Assembly: GCA_025201375.1 (NCBI GenBank)
Contig: JAIWZP010000015.1
Location: forward strand, 434,001 to 498,000
DNA length: 64,000 nt
Origin: Gongronella butleri
Lineage: Eukaryota > Mucoromycota > Mucoromycetes > Mucorales > Cunninghamellaceae
Direction of reading: 5' to 3'
The notes beneath the pieces were generated by a model, which was given only the letters and a program-made list of their open reading frames with translations, was not told where the DNA came from and did no database searches. Made by a program: the position numbers and the translations under genes. Shown piece after piece: positions 35,067-44,523 of the stretch; position 1 is the stretch's first letter; each line of letters begins with the position of its first letter.

Positions 35067-37673
35067 GATATATATGATTTAGTGACTTTTCGGACGACAG
35101 CCCCCATTTTTTCGGACTTACCAAGGATTGCCATCGGTGGTGGGCGACCAGCAGCAGTTGCGCGATTGGCAAATGGACTGAGTGATGCCGACATAGCCGC
35201 AATCGGCGCGAGATGCCTCGGAAACGGCGCACGTGGTGGTCGATGGGACGGCATAGAAGCACCAGGGGGTGCCATCGCTTGTGGGCGACCAGCAGCAGTT
35301 GCGCGATTGGCAAATGGACTGGGTGATGCCAACGTAGCCACAGTCGGCGCGCACAGAATTGGCGACAGCGCACGAGGACGCGGTGGCGGTGGCGGTGGCA
35401 GAAGTGGTCGTCGTCGTCGTCGTGGCAGTGCCGGTAGTGGAGGTCGGCGAAGTGCTGGTGGAGCCGCCCGCAGACGTCGTGGTGGTGGAGGTACTAGTGG
35501 CCGTCGAGGCCGTCGTGGTGGGCGTGGTGGTGGAATTGCCGGCCAAAGCAGAATAGCACGTAGAACGCGCCCACGAGGACGTGATCAGCGCTGCGTAGCT
35601 CCACGTCAAGTGGGCTGCGCCTTGCAGCACGCCGGTCTTTGGGTTGAATTGCTCCGTCATCTCCTGGTTGCTGCCCATGAAGTGCTGCAGCGTCGAAAGG
35701 TACGCATCACCCTCCCCGGCCATGTTCGTCACCAGCGTCTTCAAATTGGCGCCCGTCACCGAGTCGCCCACGTTCGCCGTCACGCCAAAGTACGCGAAAA
35801 TGTCCTTGTTGTTGCTCGTGACAACGGCACCGCCGTTTTGCCAGAATTCAGTCGCAGCATGGTAGTAGAATTCGGCCATGCCCGCCGTCGCAAGAAGCCA
35901 GGGACCAGCGCCATCCTATAAAAAGGAGAAAGAGAAGCAAAAAATTAGTAAAAAAAAAAAAAGCCAAGTTTGTGCTGTTTTCTCGCTTACGTTATTGACG
36001 CCATCACCACCATTGTACACCTTAAACATGAAATAAGTGGTTAAATACGCGTTCAAATCGTGCAAAAACGCGTAAAACGACGCAAAGGCACATTCAATTT
36101 GCATCAAACGCGTCAAATGGCGTTAAAACCGCGTCAAATGCAGTAAAGACGCGTCGCTTGACGCGTCCAACGACGCAATGATGCGTAAAAAACGCGTAAA
36201 AAGACGCGTCCAACGGCATAAATGACTTACATCTTCAAGGTAGCGGCCAACAGCAGGAGCATAAGCTTGGCGGTTTTGATTGACGATAAACTTGCCCTTG
36301 AAGTTGCGAGCATAGCGGAAGACAGAGGCCAAGACGGTGTCCGTGGAGGGGCTGAGATAGTAATCGCTGTCAAGCAGCTGGTTGGAGCCGAGCATGATGG
36401 CGGCATCGACACTGTTGCGGTCGGAGATGCCACTCATCTCCTTAAAGTAGCCGAGCGTGCTGTTCCAATGACCCTCAATCATGGGCTCAAGCGCTGCCAC
36501 CACGGAAGTCGCCGAACTAGCGAGCGATGCGTCGTTGCCCCAGGTCTTCATATAGTACGCGCCGTCAATGAGACCGCGACGCTGCGCCATCTGCGTGTAC
36601 CAATGCTGCGCGCTGCGCTCCTCCCAGAGATCCACGCACGGCGTGCCAGACGTGCACGCATTATTGTAATTGCGAATAATGTAGTTCATGTCGCGCGTAA
36701 TCATCGTCGACAGCGATTTCGCAAACGTCGTGTCGCCTGTCGCCGTCACATACGCACCGGTAAAGCGCACAAGCGCATGGATGCGCAAGCCAGGGCCATC
36801 GTTTTGAGGTCGGCCCCATCCTCCCGTGAACGCAGAACCATCCACATTGAATTTGGGCTCACCAACATTGTCCAGAATGTTGCCCGTGATCGACACCGTG
36901 GGATTCGTATTGCCCTGCAGGTATTGCTCAAACGAAATCCAGTCAAGCATCTTTTGCTTATACAACGCTTGATCCGCCGTATTGCCACTCGCCACCGCCT
37001 GCGCATAAAGACGCGCAATCACATCCATCGTGAGCGCAGAGTCTGTAGAGGAAAAAAAAAACAGAGAATATGAGAAGGAAGCCCAAAAAAAGTTGTCCAA
37101 AACTCACCGCGCGCCCAGTGATACCAGTAGTCAGGGTTCTTGGAGAAGAGAGAGAGAAAGAAAAAAAAAAAAAGAGTAAGAATTGAGCTTTTTTTGCTCT
37201 TTTTTCGTGGTTTTTGATTTTTTTTCTTGTATTTTACCGAGCTCGATTGCGCCGCGACGACACAGCCGGTCTTTGTGCCTGACGGAGAGAGCGCCTTCAA
37301 AAGCTGAGCCACCGAGTACGTGTATTGGCTGTCCAGCCACGACTTGACGGTCGCCTGGTCAGGCGCAGCGGGCCGCGTCGTGTTGATGGGCGTGGGATAG
37401 TAGCACCAAGGGCTTCCATCCGAGGTGGCAGACCAGCAGCAACCAGCAGACGTGCAAGACGATTCACTAGACGCGACCGTACCACAGTCCATGCGCAACG
37501 CGTCATCTGACAAATAGAAAAAAAGGTGAGATTTGCGTGATTTTGCGTGATTTGCGTGAATTTCACGTAGGTTTACCAATGGCCGTGCATGTAGCGCGCT
37601 TATGAAGGAGTGGAGAGGCTTGGACAACAGCAAGAGCCAAGGTAGACACGATTGTCAGGGAAGCAAAATGCAT
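35002..37673 (-). CDS. Secreted GH15 glucoamylase with three trefoil domains
   Basis: Seven exons on the minus strand: 37673-37577, 37506-37238, 37138-37108, 37042-36231, 36020-35991, 35915-35122, 35026-35002; 685 residues. A signal peptide (MHFASLTIVSTLALAVVQAS) is followed by a Lys-Arg site. GH15 motifs: NPDYWYHWAR-DSALTMD, EPKFNVDGSAFTGGWGRPQN, the DLWEE region with the general acid, VGRYLEDVYNGG, and EQFNPKTGVL...LTWSYAAL with the catalytic base. GH15 enzymes release glucose from the non-reducing ends of starch. One trefoil (P-type) domain lies before the catalytic part (RMDCGTVASSESSCTSAGCCW) and two after a Ser/Thr-rich linker (RADCGYVGITQSICQSRNCCW, twice). No CBM20 or CBM21 is seen. 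TATAAAAGG lies 52 bp upstream. The last coding exon has 25 bases. Confidence 0.93.
36047..36209. promoter_or_regulatory. Cluster of seven ACGCGT words in a glucoamylase intron
   Basis: Within the 210-bp intron between exons 4 and 5 there are seven perfect ACGCGT palindromes at about 36047, 36068, 36109, 36149, 36161, 36192 and 36204. ACGCGT is the MluI cell-cycle box bound by Mbp1/Swi6-type factors in fungi. Whether it acts here is unknown; a decayed repeat is an alternative. Confidence 0.5.
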
Positions 37674-37724
37674 TTTGAGATTGTTTTGTTGGTTTTCCCT
37701 CCCATTGGATGCCTGCAACCCGCG

Positions 37725-37733
37725 CCTTTTATA
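37725..37733 (-). promoter_or_regulatory. TATA box of the glucoamylase gene
   Basis: TATAAAAGG on the minus strand, 52 bp before the start codon at 37673. Confidence 0.65.
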
Positions 37734-39039
37734 CATGCTGCCATGGATTCTTCGTGGAAAAAACGAGGCTGTCAATGGGAATGGGACGTGGGCCACTGTG
37801 TCCCCATCTTCATTTGGGACGAGTCGGGATAACTCAATCTAGAGCATTGGTGTGACAATGGCATTCCTCGCTCTCCACACTTTTTTTTTTCTCTCAAGCG
37901 CGAATTTCGCGCGTCCGGCTGAGACGCAATTAAAGGGGTGATGTTAGTGGAGGACTTTGAAATAAGGGTACATCAACCCTTAAATTAAAAAAAGGGGGGA
38001 AAGAGACCTTTCAAACAAGAAAAAGACGCGTCCATGACACCATGACCCCGGATAAAAAGCCGGACAATGGGTTAATATTCATGTCGGGAGAGGGGAAATC
38101 GAGGGCAAATAATCGGTCAGTCGTCACCAACGATCATCCCGCCCGCGGAGGGGGTGGGAATGGAAATACGTAAATCAAAAAACTGTCCCGCAAGGGGAGG
38201 ACAGCAAAAGGGCGCCTAAACCTTAATTCGTCCCCACTTTTCCCTCCGCCGTCGTCCGTTAAGATTCACGTACAAGATGTTCCTGAATATGGCATGAAAG
38301 AGACGTTTGGGAAACACGTTGCGCGGAACAATTAGAAAAAGGAAAATTTTCTCCCATCCATTACACTGGGCGGTATATTCAAACTTTGATTTTATTGTCA
38401 CTTTGCCCGCTATGGTCTTGAATTCATCTATTGGGGATCATGTTCGTGTCACGGACTCGGCATCGCGTCGAAAATCGCGTCGAAAATCGTGCCGAAAATC
38501 GCCGCCCTCGCTAAATCACACGCGAGTTCCAGCCTGGACCCTTGTCAGACCAATAGTGAACACAACATTTTTACCGATTACCCAGAAGGAGCAACTTTAT
38601 GTTTGGCGACATGGACGCGAATTTGCCCGCGAATCAGCCACAACAATGAAAAGAGCGCAAAATCGCGTCATTCTTGACTTGCAGTAAGTTGATCTTCCTT
38701 TGTTTTTGCGCACCCATGCGAATAATAAATGATTGAAAATCGTCCACAGGCAGCTTGGACCGCATCAGCATCAGTGATCTTGGGCAAATGCATCCAAAAT
38801 GACCAAATCGTTGCAGTTATCCGATCACGGTCAAATTTAAACCTTATGGTTCTGATGTCCATAAAATAGAATCATCACAACTTGATGCCGATTGAACAAA
38901 ATGTTCAGTTAGGTTTGAATGGGTGATTAGTTTTAGCAATAATTCCACCCTAGCTCACCAATCGGATGCGACTGAACCCCCCAAAGTGAGCTCTAGAATA
39001 AAATGTCAACCTTGAGTTGTCAAGTGACACTTAACTTAC
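37734..39039. other. Intergenic, no gene seen
   Basis: Upstream flank of the glucoamylase gene, then A+T-rich sequence. GTCGAAAATC is repeated three times near 38467-38500. No supported gene. Confidence 0.5.
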
Positions 39040-39640
39040 AAGCTGTCACCAATCACCAGGACGCGCTACCCGCAAATCAAAATTTTAGGCGTGACGAGCT
39101 CTCAAATCAAAATCGAAAATTAGATCTTTCCAATAACACCAAACTTGCACATTAGATGCACGGCATGGAGAAAGCACGGAAAACGCGAAAAAAAGAATGG
39201 GATCGACTTGCTGGTTGACAAGCAATGCGTGAATTCAGTCTAAATTTCAACCGCGAATTGCACGGAAAAAAACGCGTTTGTGAAGCCGCGCTGACGTGTC
39301 CATTAGCAAGAGACACCCCAGGCGCATGGATCTGATTGGTAACAGACGCGTGTCACTCGACGACTGACGCGGTTTATCACGCGTCGAAAATTGCCTATGA
39401 TTTTGAAACCGTGTTACAAGCTCAAAAAAACACTTTTTTGGATGATCATGGATGTTCTCGTATGCAGCGAGCCATACTCTTTCTGATGATGTGTGTTTCA
39501 TCAAGATAAATGCACTTTTCATCGTCTTTGTTTTGCGATGAAAAATGGCGTCTTTTTGCGTTTTACGCGGAAACCAGTCAATGGACCTCAGGTTTTGACA
39601 ACGTCATGGAGCCACTTTTTATTTTTTTACCTCGTGTGGG
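39040..39640 (+). repeat. Interspersed repeat R, copy 3
   Basis: Strong blockwise identity to copy 2 (33464-34200): CAATAACACCAAACTTGCAC, GCATGGAGAAAGCACGGAAA, GACGACTGACGCGGTTTA, GAAACCAGTCAATGGACC. Also contains CCGCAAATCAAAATTTTAGGC shared with copy 1. Confidence 0.75.
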
Positions 39641-40011
39641 TATTCTTTTTCCCAGAATTTTCCAACTCACATTTTTGCTTTTCACCTCTCTTTCTTGGAC
39701 CCCATGGTGGAACAAAGGAATGAAAGCGTGTGCACAAACACATACCCTCTTGTCAAGCACAATTGCGCCATGCACAATGTCTGCAAAGTTGTCAGCAGCG
39801 TACTGGCACCTGTGGCAGGCCAAAAAACAAAACGAAATTGCTTCACAAGATTATTGACACAGCGACGGCAGCAGCTGTTTTGCGTGCGTACACGTGCAAC
39901 ATGGGCGGTATCATGAAAATATCTACTTGGAGAGTTTTACGCCTGTAAACAAGCTGCCGCGCTATGCATTGCCTCAATTGAATATGACCCTGACAATTTT
40001 GAGCTTTCAAG

Positions 40012-40048
<37 letters not shown>

Positions 40049-40697
40049 CGCTCAATGTAAAATTAGGGGCAGGATGGGTGACAACATTGATTTATGCCGC
40101 TCTTTGTGTCACCTTCCATGATCAAATCACTGTGGATTTGGCTTTTTTTTCGTTTGTCAGGTCTGGATGGGTGTCCCACAAAGATATGCTTGCTTGTGGC
40201 ACGAGTCTTTTGCAGTGCTGTACAAGACAGGTCTACGCGATACGCAGTCGTTGGGTCTCCTTTAAACACGAGGACAGCGCCTGAGGCGACTTTTTGGCAT
40301 CAATGGAGTCAAAAACGTTCTTAATGGCAATGTGGTCAGGGAAAAAAAAAGGGTGGTGATCCCCAAAAAAAATTGTCCATAGTGACAGTCCTCGCATGAT
40401 CACCTTGATCCTAATCTGCGGTACGCCGCTCTCAATCTTTCTTTCTCTTTCTGCTCGTCCCCCCTTTTTTTTCACACGTCAGCACCGCTCAAGGCGAAAA
40501 CAAAGGCGATGCTACCTAGACAAACGGAACATGTAAAATAATGACACACTGTATAAAAAAAGATTGTTCCTTGAAGCTGATTCGTTTTTTTTCTCAAAAG
40601 GTCGGTCCCAGGAGCCTGACGCGCCTGAAGAAGCCAGTTACAACGTTTTGAGCGACACGGCCTCGTTTTTTTCGACGATTCCATCCATGACGATCCC
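39641..40697. other. Intergenic, no gene seen
   Basis: Contains an A run at about 40017-40044. Short frames on both strands lack support. Confidence 0.45.
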
Positions 40698-41066
40698 ATG
40701 GACGTTGACGGCGTTACGGGCAGCACAGAAAGCCACTATCCCGATGTCACGGACGATAACAATGATTATGCAAGTGACAATGCATCACTTTTGATTGATG
40801 ACGAGTCGTTCGACGCGCTTTTGCTACCACAAGACGACCAACAAGACACCACATCCGTGCAGCAGGTCCCTCCCGCCCCACCAGTCTATCGCGAGACCAA
40901 TGACGATGGCGCAGCCGCCGAAATTGACCTCAAAATTTTGCAAATTATATCTTGGATAACCCGCCTCGAGCTCACGCGTCATTTCATTATCACCGGGCGG
41001 CAACGTCGGCAACGTACGACGCATTGCCATTCCCGTCAAGGTGACAGAGGCACCATTCTTGATTGA
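40698..41066 (+). CDS. Candidate coding fragment, acidic and disordered
   Basis: From ATG 40698 the frame gives an acidic, Asp/Ser/Gln-rich sequence (MDVDGVTGSTESHYPDVTDD, then DESFDALLLPQDDQQD and VPPAPPVYRETNDDG). The end of the frame past about 40930 looks less natural, and another phase there stays open to a possible donor at 41038. This could be the 5' part of a gene whose 3' part lies at 43138-44075, with the foldback element inserted between, but I could not prove an in-frame link. Confidence 0.3.
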   Translation: MDVDGVTGSTESHYPDVTDDNNDYASDNASLLIDDESFDALLLPQDDQQDTTSVQQVPPAPPVYRETNDDGAAAEIDLKILQIISWITRLELTRHFIITGRQRRQRTTHCHSRQGDRGTILD

Positions 41067-41254
41067 TTTGATTCTTTTTATCAGTGTCAATCGCAGAGCG
41101 AGGCTAATGTCACTTTTCTTTTCCTTTTTCTTTTTCTTTTTTTTTTCTTTTGTTAGTGCTGGTATTGGCCGTAACAGCAAGGTGTGTTAAGTCACTTTTG
41201 ATGAACATTTCCACACTTGGTGAATGGAGACGGGTTTGACAAGAACTAGCACTT

Positions 41255-41395
41255 CTCATATTTACTCGTGAATCGACTCGACTCGCTGACTCGCTGACTC
41301 GGATGACTCGGATCAACTCGGATATGTCAAGTCATCCGACTCGGATTCGACTCAGATTCGATATGGATGACTCGGATACGAATCGAGTCGCGTTT
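41255..41395. repeat. GACTCG degenerate block, left flank of foldback element
   Basis: Repeats of GACTCGGATGACTCGGAT-like words. A similar block in inverse orientation (43054-43135) flanks the right side, so both probably belong to the outer, less conserved part of the inverted repeat. Confidence 0.65.
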
Positions 41396-43053
41396 TACCG
41401 GATTTCCAGTGTTCATTGGCGCGCCTCACAATTATTTTTAGCGCGCAAATAAAAAAATTAGGCGCGCAAAGCAATTTTTGTTTGCACGCAAAAAAAAAAA
41501 AAAAAGAGTCAGGGGTCACCGTGCCATCAGATGACAACCACGGAAAAAGTTGAAGGTGCTTCAAAATTGGAGCGGCATGCTCGCCGAGTGACCTGCAATT
41601 GAGGGGCAAAATGAGTCGCTTGAAGCACAAGTTGCGATTGAGGGGCAGAGTGAGCCGCTCGGAGCACAAGTTGCAATTGAGGGGCAGAATGAGCCGCTCG
41701 GAGCACAAGTTGCGATTGAGGGGCAGAGTGAGTCGCTTGAAGCACAAGTTGCGATTGAGGGGCAGAGTGAGCCGCTCGGAACACAAGTTGCAATTGAGGG
41801 GCAGAATGAGCCGCTCCGAGCACAAGTTGCGATTGAGGGGCAGAATGAGCCGCTCCGAGCACAAGTTGCGATTGAGGGGCAGAGTGAGTCGCTTGAAGCA
41901 CAAGTTGCGAATGAGGGGCAGAGTGAGCCGCTCGGAGCACAAGTTGCGATTGAGGGGCAGAATGAGCCGCTCGGAGCACAAGTTGCGATTGAGGGGCAGA
42001 GTGAGTCGCTTGAAGCACAAGTTGCGATTGAGGGGCAGAAACGAGCCGCTCGGAGCACAAGTTGCGATTGAGAGGCAGAGTGAGCCGCATGAAGCGTGAG
42101 ATGCACCTGGGGAGTCTCGTTCCACTGCCATTCCAACTCGTTCCACTGCCATTTCAGGGCGTTCCACTGCCATCCCAACTCGTTCCACTGCCATTCCAAC
42201 TCGTTCCACTGCCATTCCAGCTCGTTCCACTGCCATTCCAACTTGTTCCACTGCCATTCCAGCTCGTTCCACTGCCATTCCAACTCGTTCCACTGCCATT
42301 CCAGCTCGTTCCACTGCCATTCCAACTTGTTCCACTGCCATTCCAACTCGTTCCACTGCCATTCCAGCTCGTTCCACTGCCATTCCAACTTGTTCCACTG
42401 CCATCCCAACTCGTTCCACTGCCATCCCAACTCGTTCCACTGCCATTCCAACTCGTTCCACTGCCATTCCAACTCGTTCCACTGCCATCCCAACTCGTTC
42501 CACTGCCATCTCAGCTCGTTCCAATGCCATTTCAGGGAGTCTCAGCGTTCATCAAGCGCAATCCATGATTCTGGTGGCTAACTTCACCCCTCAAATTTCC
42601 GCTCAATTCACTCCCCAGGTGCATCTCACGCTTCATGCGGCTCACTCTGCCTCTCAATTGCAACTTGTGCTCCGAGCGGCTCACTCTGCTCCTCAATCGC
42701 AACTTGTGCTTCAAGCGACTCACTCTGCCCCTCAATCGCAACTTGTGCTCCGAGCGGCTCATTCTGCCCCTCAATTGCAACTTGTGCTCCGAGCGGCTCA
42801 CTCTGCCCCTCAATCGCAACTTGTGCTTCAAGCGACTCATTTTGCCCCTCAATTGCAGGTCACTCGGCGAGCATGCCGCTCCAATTTTGAAGCACCTTCA
42901 ACGTTTTCCGTGGTTGTCATCTGATGGCACGGTGACCCCTGACTCTTTTTTTTTTTTTTGCATGCAAACAAAAATTGCTTTGCGCGCCTAATTTTTTTAT
43001 TTGCGCGCTAAAAATAATTGTGAGGCGCGCCAATGAACACTGGAAATCCGGTA
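41396..43053. mobile_element. Foldback element with nested minisatellites
   Basis: Left arm 41396-42112 and right arm about 42616-43053 are near-perfect inverted copies beginning TACCGGATTTCCAGTGTTCA. Inside each arm lies a 39-bp direct repeat (GAGCCGCTCGGAGCACAAGT, TGCGATTGAGGGGCAGAAT), about 12 units on the left and 5 on the right; the difference of 7 units accounts for most of the arm-length difference. The centre (42117-42537) is a separate 21-bp minisatellite (CTCGTTCCACTGCCATTCCAA) of about 20 units. Long frames on both strands are open only because the repeat units lack stops and are multiples of three. The layout matches foldback (FB-like) transposons; no transposase is encoded. Confidence 0.85.
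42117..42537. repeat. 21-bp minisatellite, about 20 units
   Basis: Unit CTCGTTCCACTGCCATTCCAA with C/T and A/G variants at a few positions. Forms the loop between the two arms of the foldback element. Confidence 0.95.
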
Positions 43054-43137
43054 ACGAGTCGGATACGAGTCATGACTCGTTTTTAGCGAGTCAAATCCGA
43101 GTCAGAGTCACACTCGACTCGTTTGACTCGTTAATAA

Positions 43138-44075
43138 ATGCTATTCGAACATCTTGCGCGCCGACGCGACGCTCCTCAGTCGCGAATTTGATCGCATTGA
43201 GCGCAACGTTGGACGCGCCGCCTTCACCGTCATCTTCGCGGCTATCATCCTTGGGTTTTTGCATTCAGACGGCTCGATCTCGTATGAGTGGATTGGCAAC
43301 GCCACTCTCCCACACGTCATCTTTGGTGACATGGTTCTCCACAGCACGGGCTGCGGCTTCATGGTTTGGCTGCAATTGAAAATGCGCGATTTGTTCGGTG
43401 CAAGCGGCGCATTGAACATGCAGGCTCGCCAGACTCCACTTTTGAACCCCTGGCGTATTATTTTCTCCAACCGCAGCACGGTTCATTCCATTCTTGCCCC
43501 GGCGTACGTACTGGTGAACGCTGGCTTGCCATTACATGACAGGGTCGCTCCTTTGTAGCTGCACGTCAGTCTCTACCCGCGTTCCTGGGCGCCAATGCAG
43601 CTACAGCCGAAGGTCGCATCATAGGCTCGTGAGATGGAAGGCGTTAAAAAAAAAAGTTGGCTGACATGGCAATCGCATTGTCGCGCTCACCATTTTCCTT
43701 CTCTCATTTTCTAGGGACTTGTACAGGCTCAATTACGCACGTTTGGCGGCCTGGATCGCTTTTTTGGGCATCCCGATCCAAGTCCATTCAATTTGGAGCG
43801 TCGAAGCTCATGCCGTCATTGAATGGGTGCAAGATGAGGCCAATTGGTGGCCACTCGTCGCGCAATACCATGTCAACGTCCTGCAACGAATTATTCCCGG
43901 GAGCCTCGAGATGCCTTTACCAAACTGGAGCGCTGTGGCGGTGAGCTGCTACTCTTCCTTGTGCGGGCATTGCCAGCGCTCATCCCCCATTTTTTTTTAT
44001 TCATAGCAATATCTCCTTTGCACACGGTGCGCAACCCCATTGACACGCACAAGCGTCTCAAGACATTCCTGCAGT
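43138..44075 (+). CDS. Unidentified multi-exon gene, 5' part missing
   Basis: Three pieces join in frame with good splice signals: up to 43503 (donor GTACGT), 43715-43940 (donor GTGAGC) and 44007-44075 (donor GTAAAT). The frame is open leftward to the edge of the foldback flank and no acceptor is seen there, so the gene seems cut by the element. The product has hydrophobic stretches (AAFTVIFAAIILGFLHSDGS; RLAAWIAFLGIPIQVHSIW) and ends in a Cys-rich piece (YLLCTRCATPL). A further Cys/His-rich stretch (CEVCGGRHIDAANFEHHL) is open near 44131-44202 but not firmly joined. No family recognised. Confidence 0.4.
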
Positions 44076-44523
44076 GTAAATTGGAATGGGTGTTCCGGCC
44101 AAAAAAAAAAAAAAAATTAAAATGTGACCATCTGTGAAGTCTGTGGCGGCCGACACATCGATGCTGCCAACTTTGAGCACCATCTTCAGACGACGGAACA
44201 TTTTGTACGTCAAAAAGCAAGGAGGAAAGTGGGTACACAGAGGGAGCCACGTGCCATGGCAAGCGAGAAAAGCTCAATATGGCATCGCTCACGTTTTCTT
44301 TAATTTAGCGAAATGAACGCGTGCTCCATTGGTATGGTATTACGTCCATCATTCATCCACTGCTTCAAAATAAAAGACGATTCAGCGGGATTTGACATCT
44401 TTTCATCAGGTCAAAATGCTGCGGACACCTAACATGCATTTGAAGCTCCGCCGCTTCTTTGCGTTTTTATTTTTTTCAGGGCCGAGGTGTAATTGTTCTC
44501 TTTTCCTTCCCTTCGTTTTTTTT
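44076..44523. other. Uncertain 3' part of the unidentified gene, then spacer
   Basis: May hold one more exon (44131-44205) of the preceding gene, then a pyrimidine-rich leader of the oligopeptidase gene. No independent gene seen. Confidence 0.35.

Noticed and set aside
36222..37073. 283-codon plus-strand frame opposite the glucoamylase
   Set aside because: Shadow of glucoamylase exon 4; composition is that of antisense coding sequence.
41352..42530. Long minus-strand open frame (392 codons) and overlapping frames on both strands
   Set aside because: Produced by 39-bp and 21-bp tandem units, which are multiples of three without stops; all phases stay open, so no protein is implied.
41600..42860. 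CRISPR array suggested by regularly spaced repeats
   Set aside because: Units are contiguous with no unique spacers, and the window is eukaryotic.
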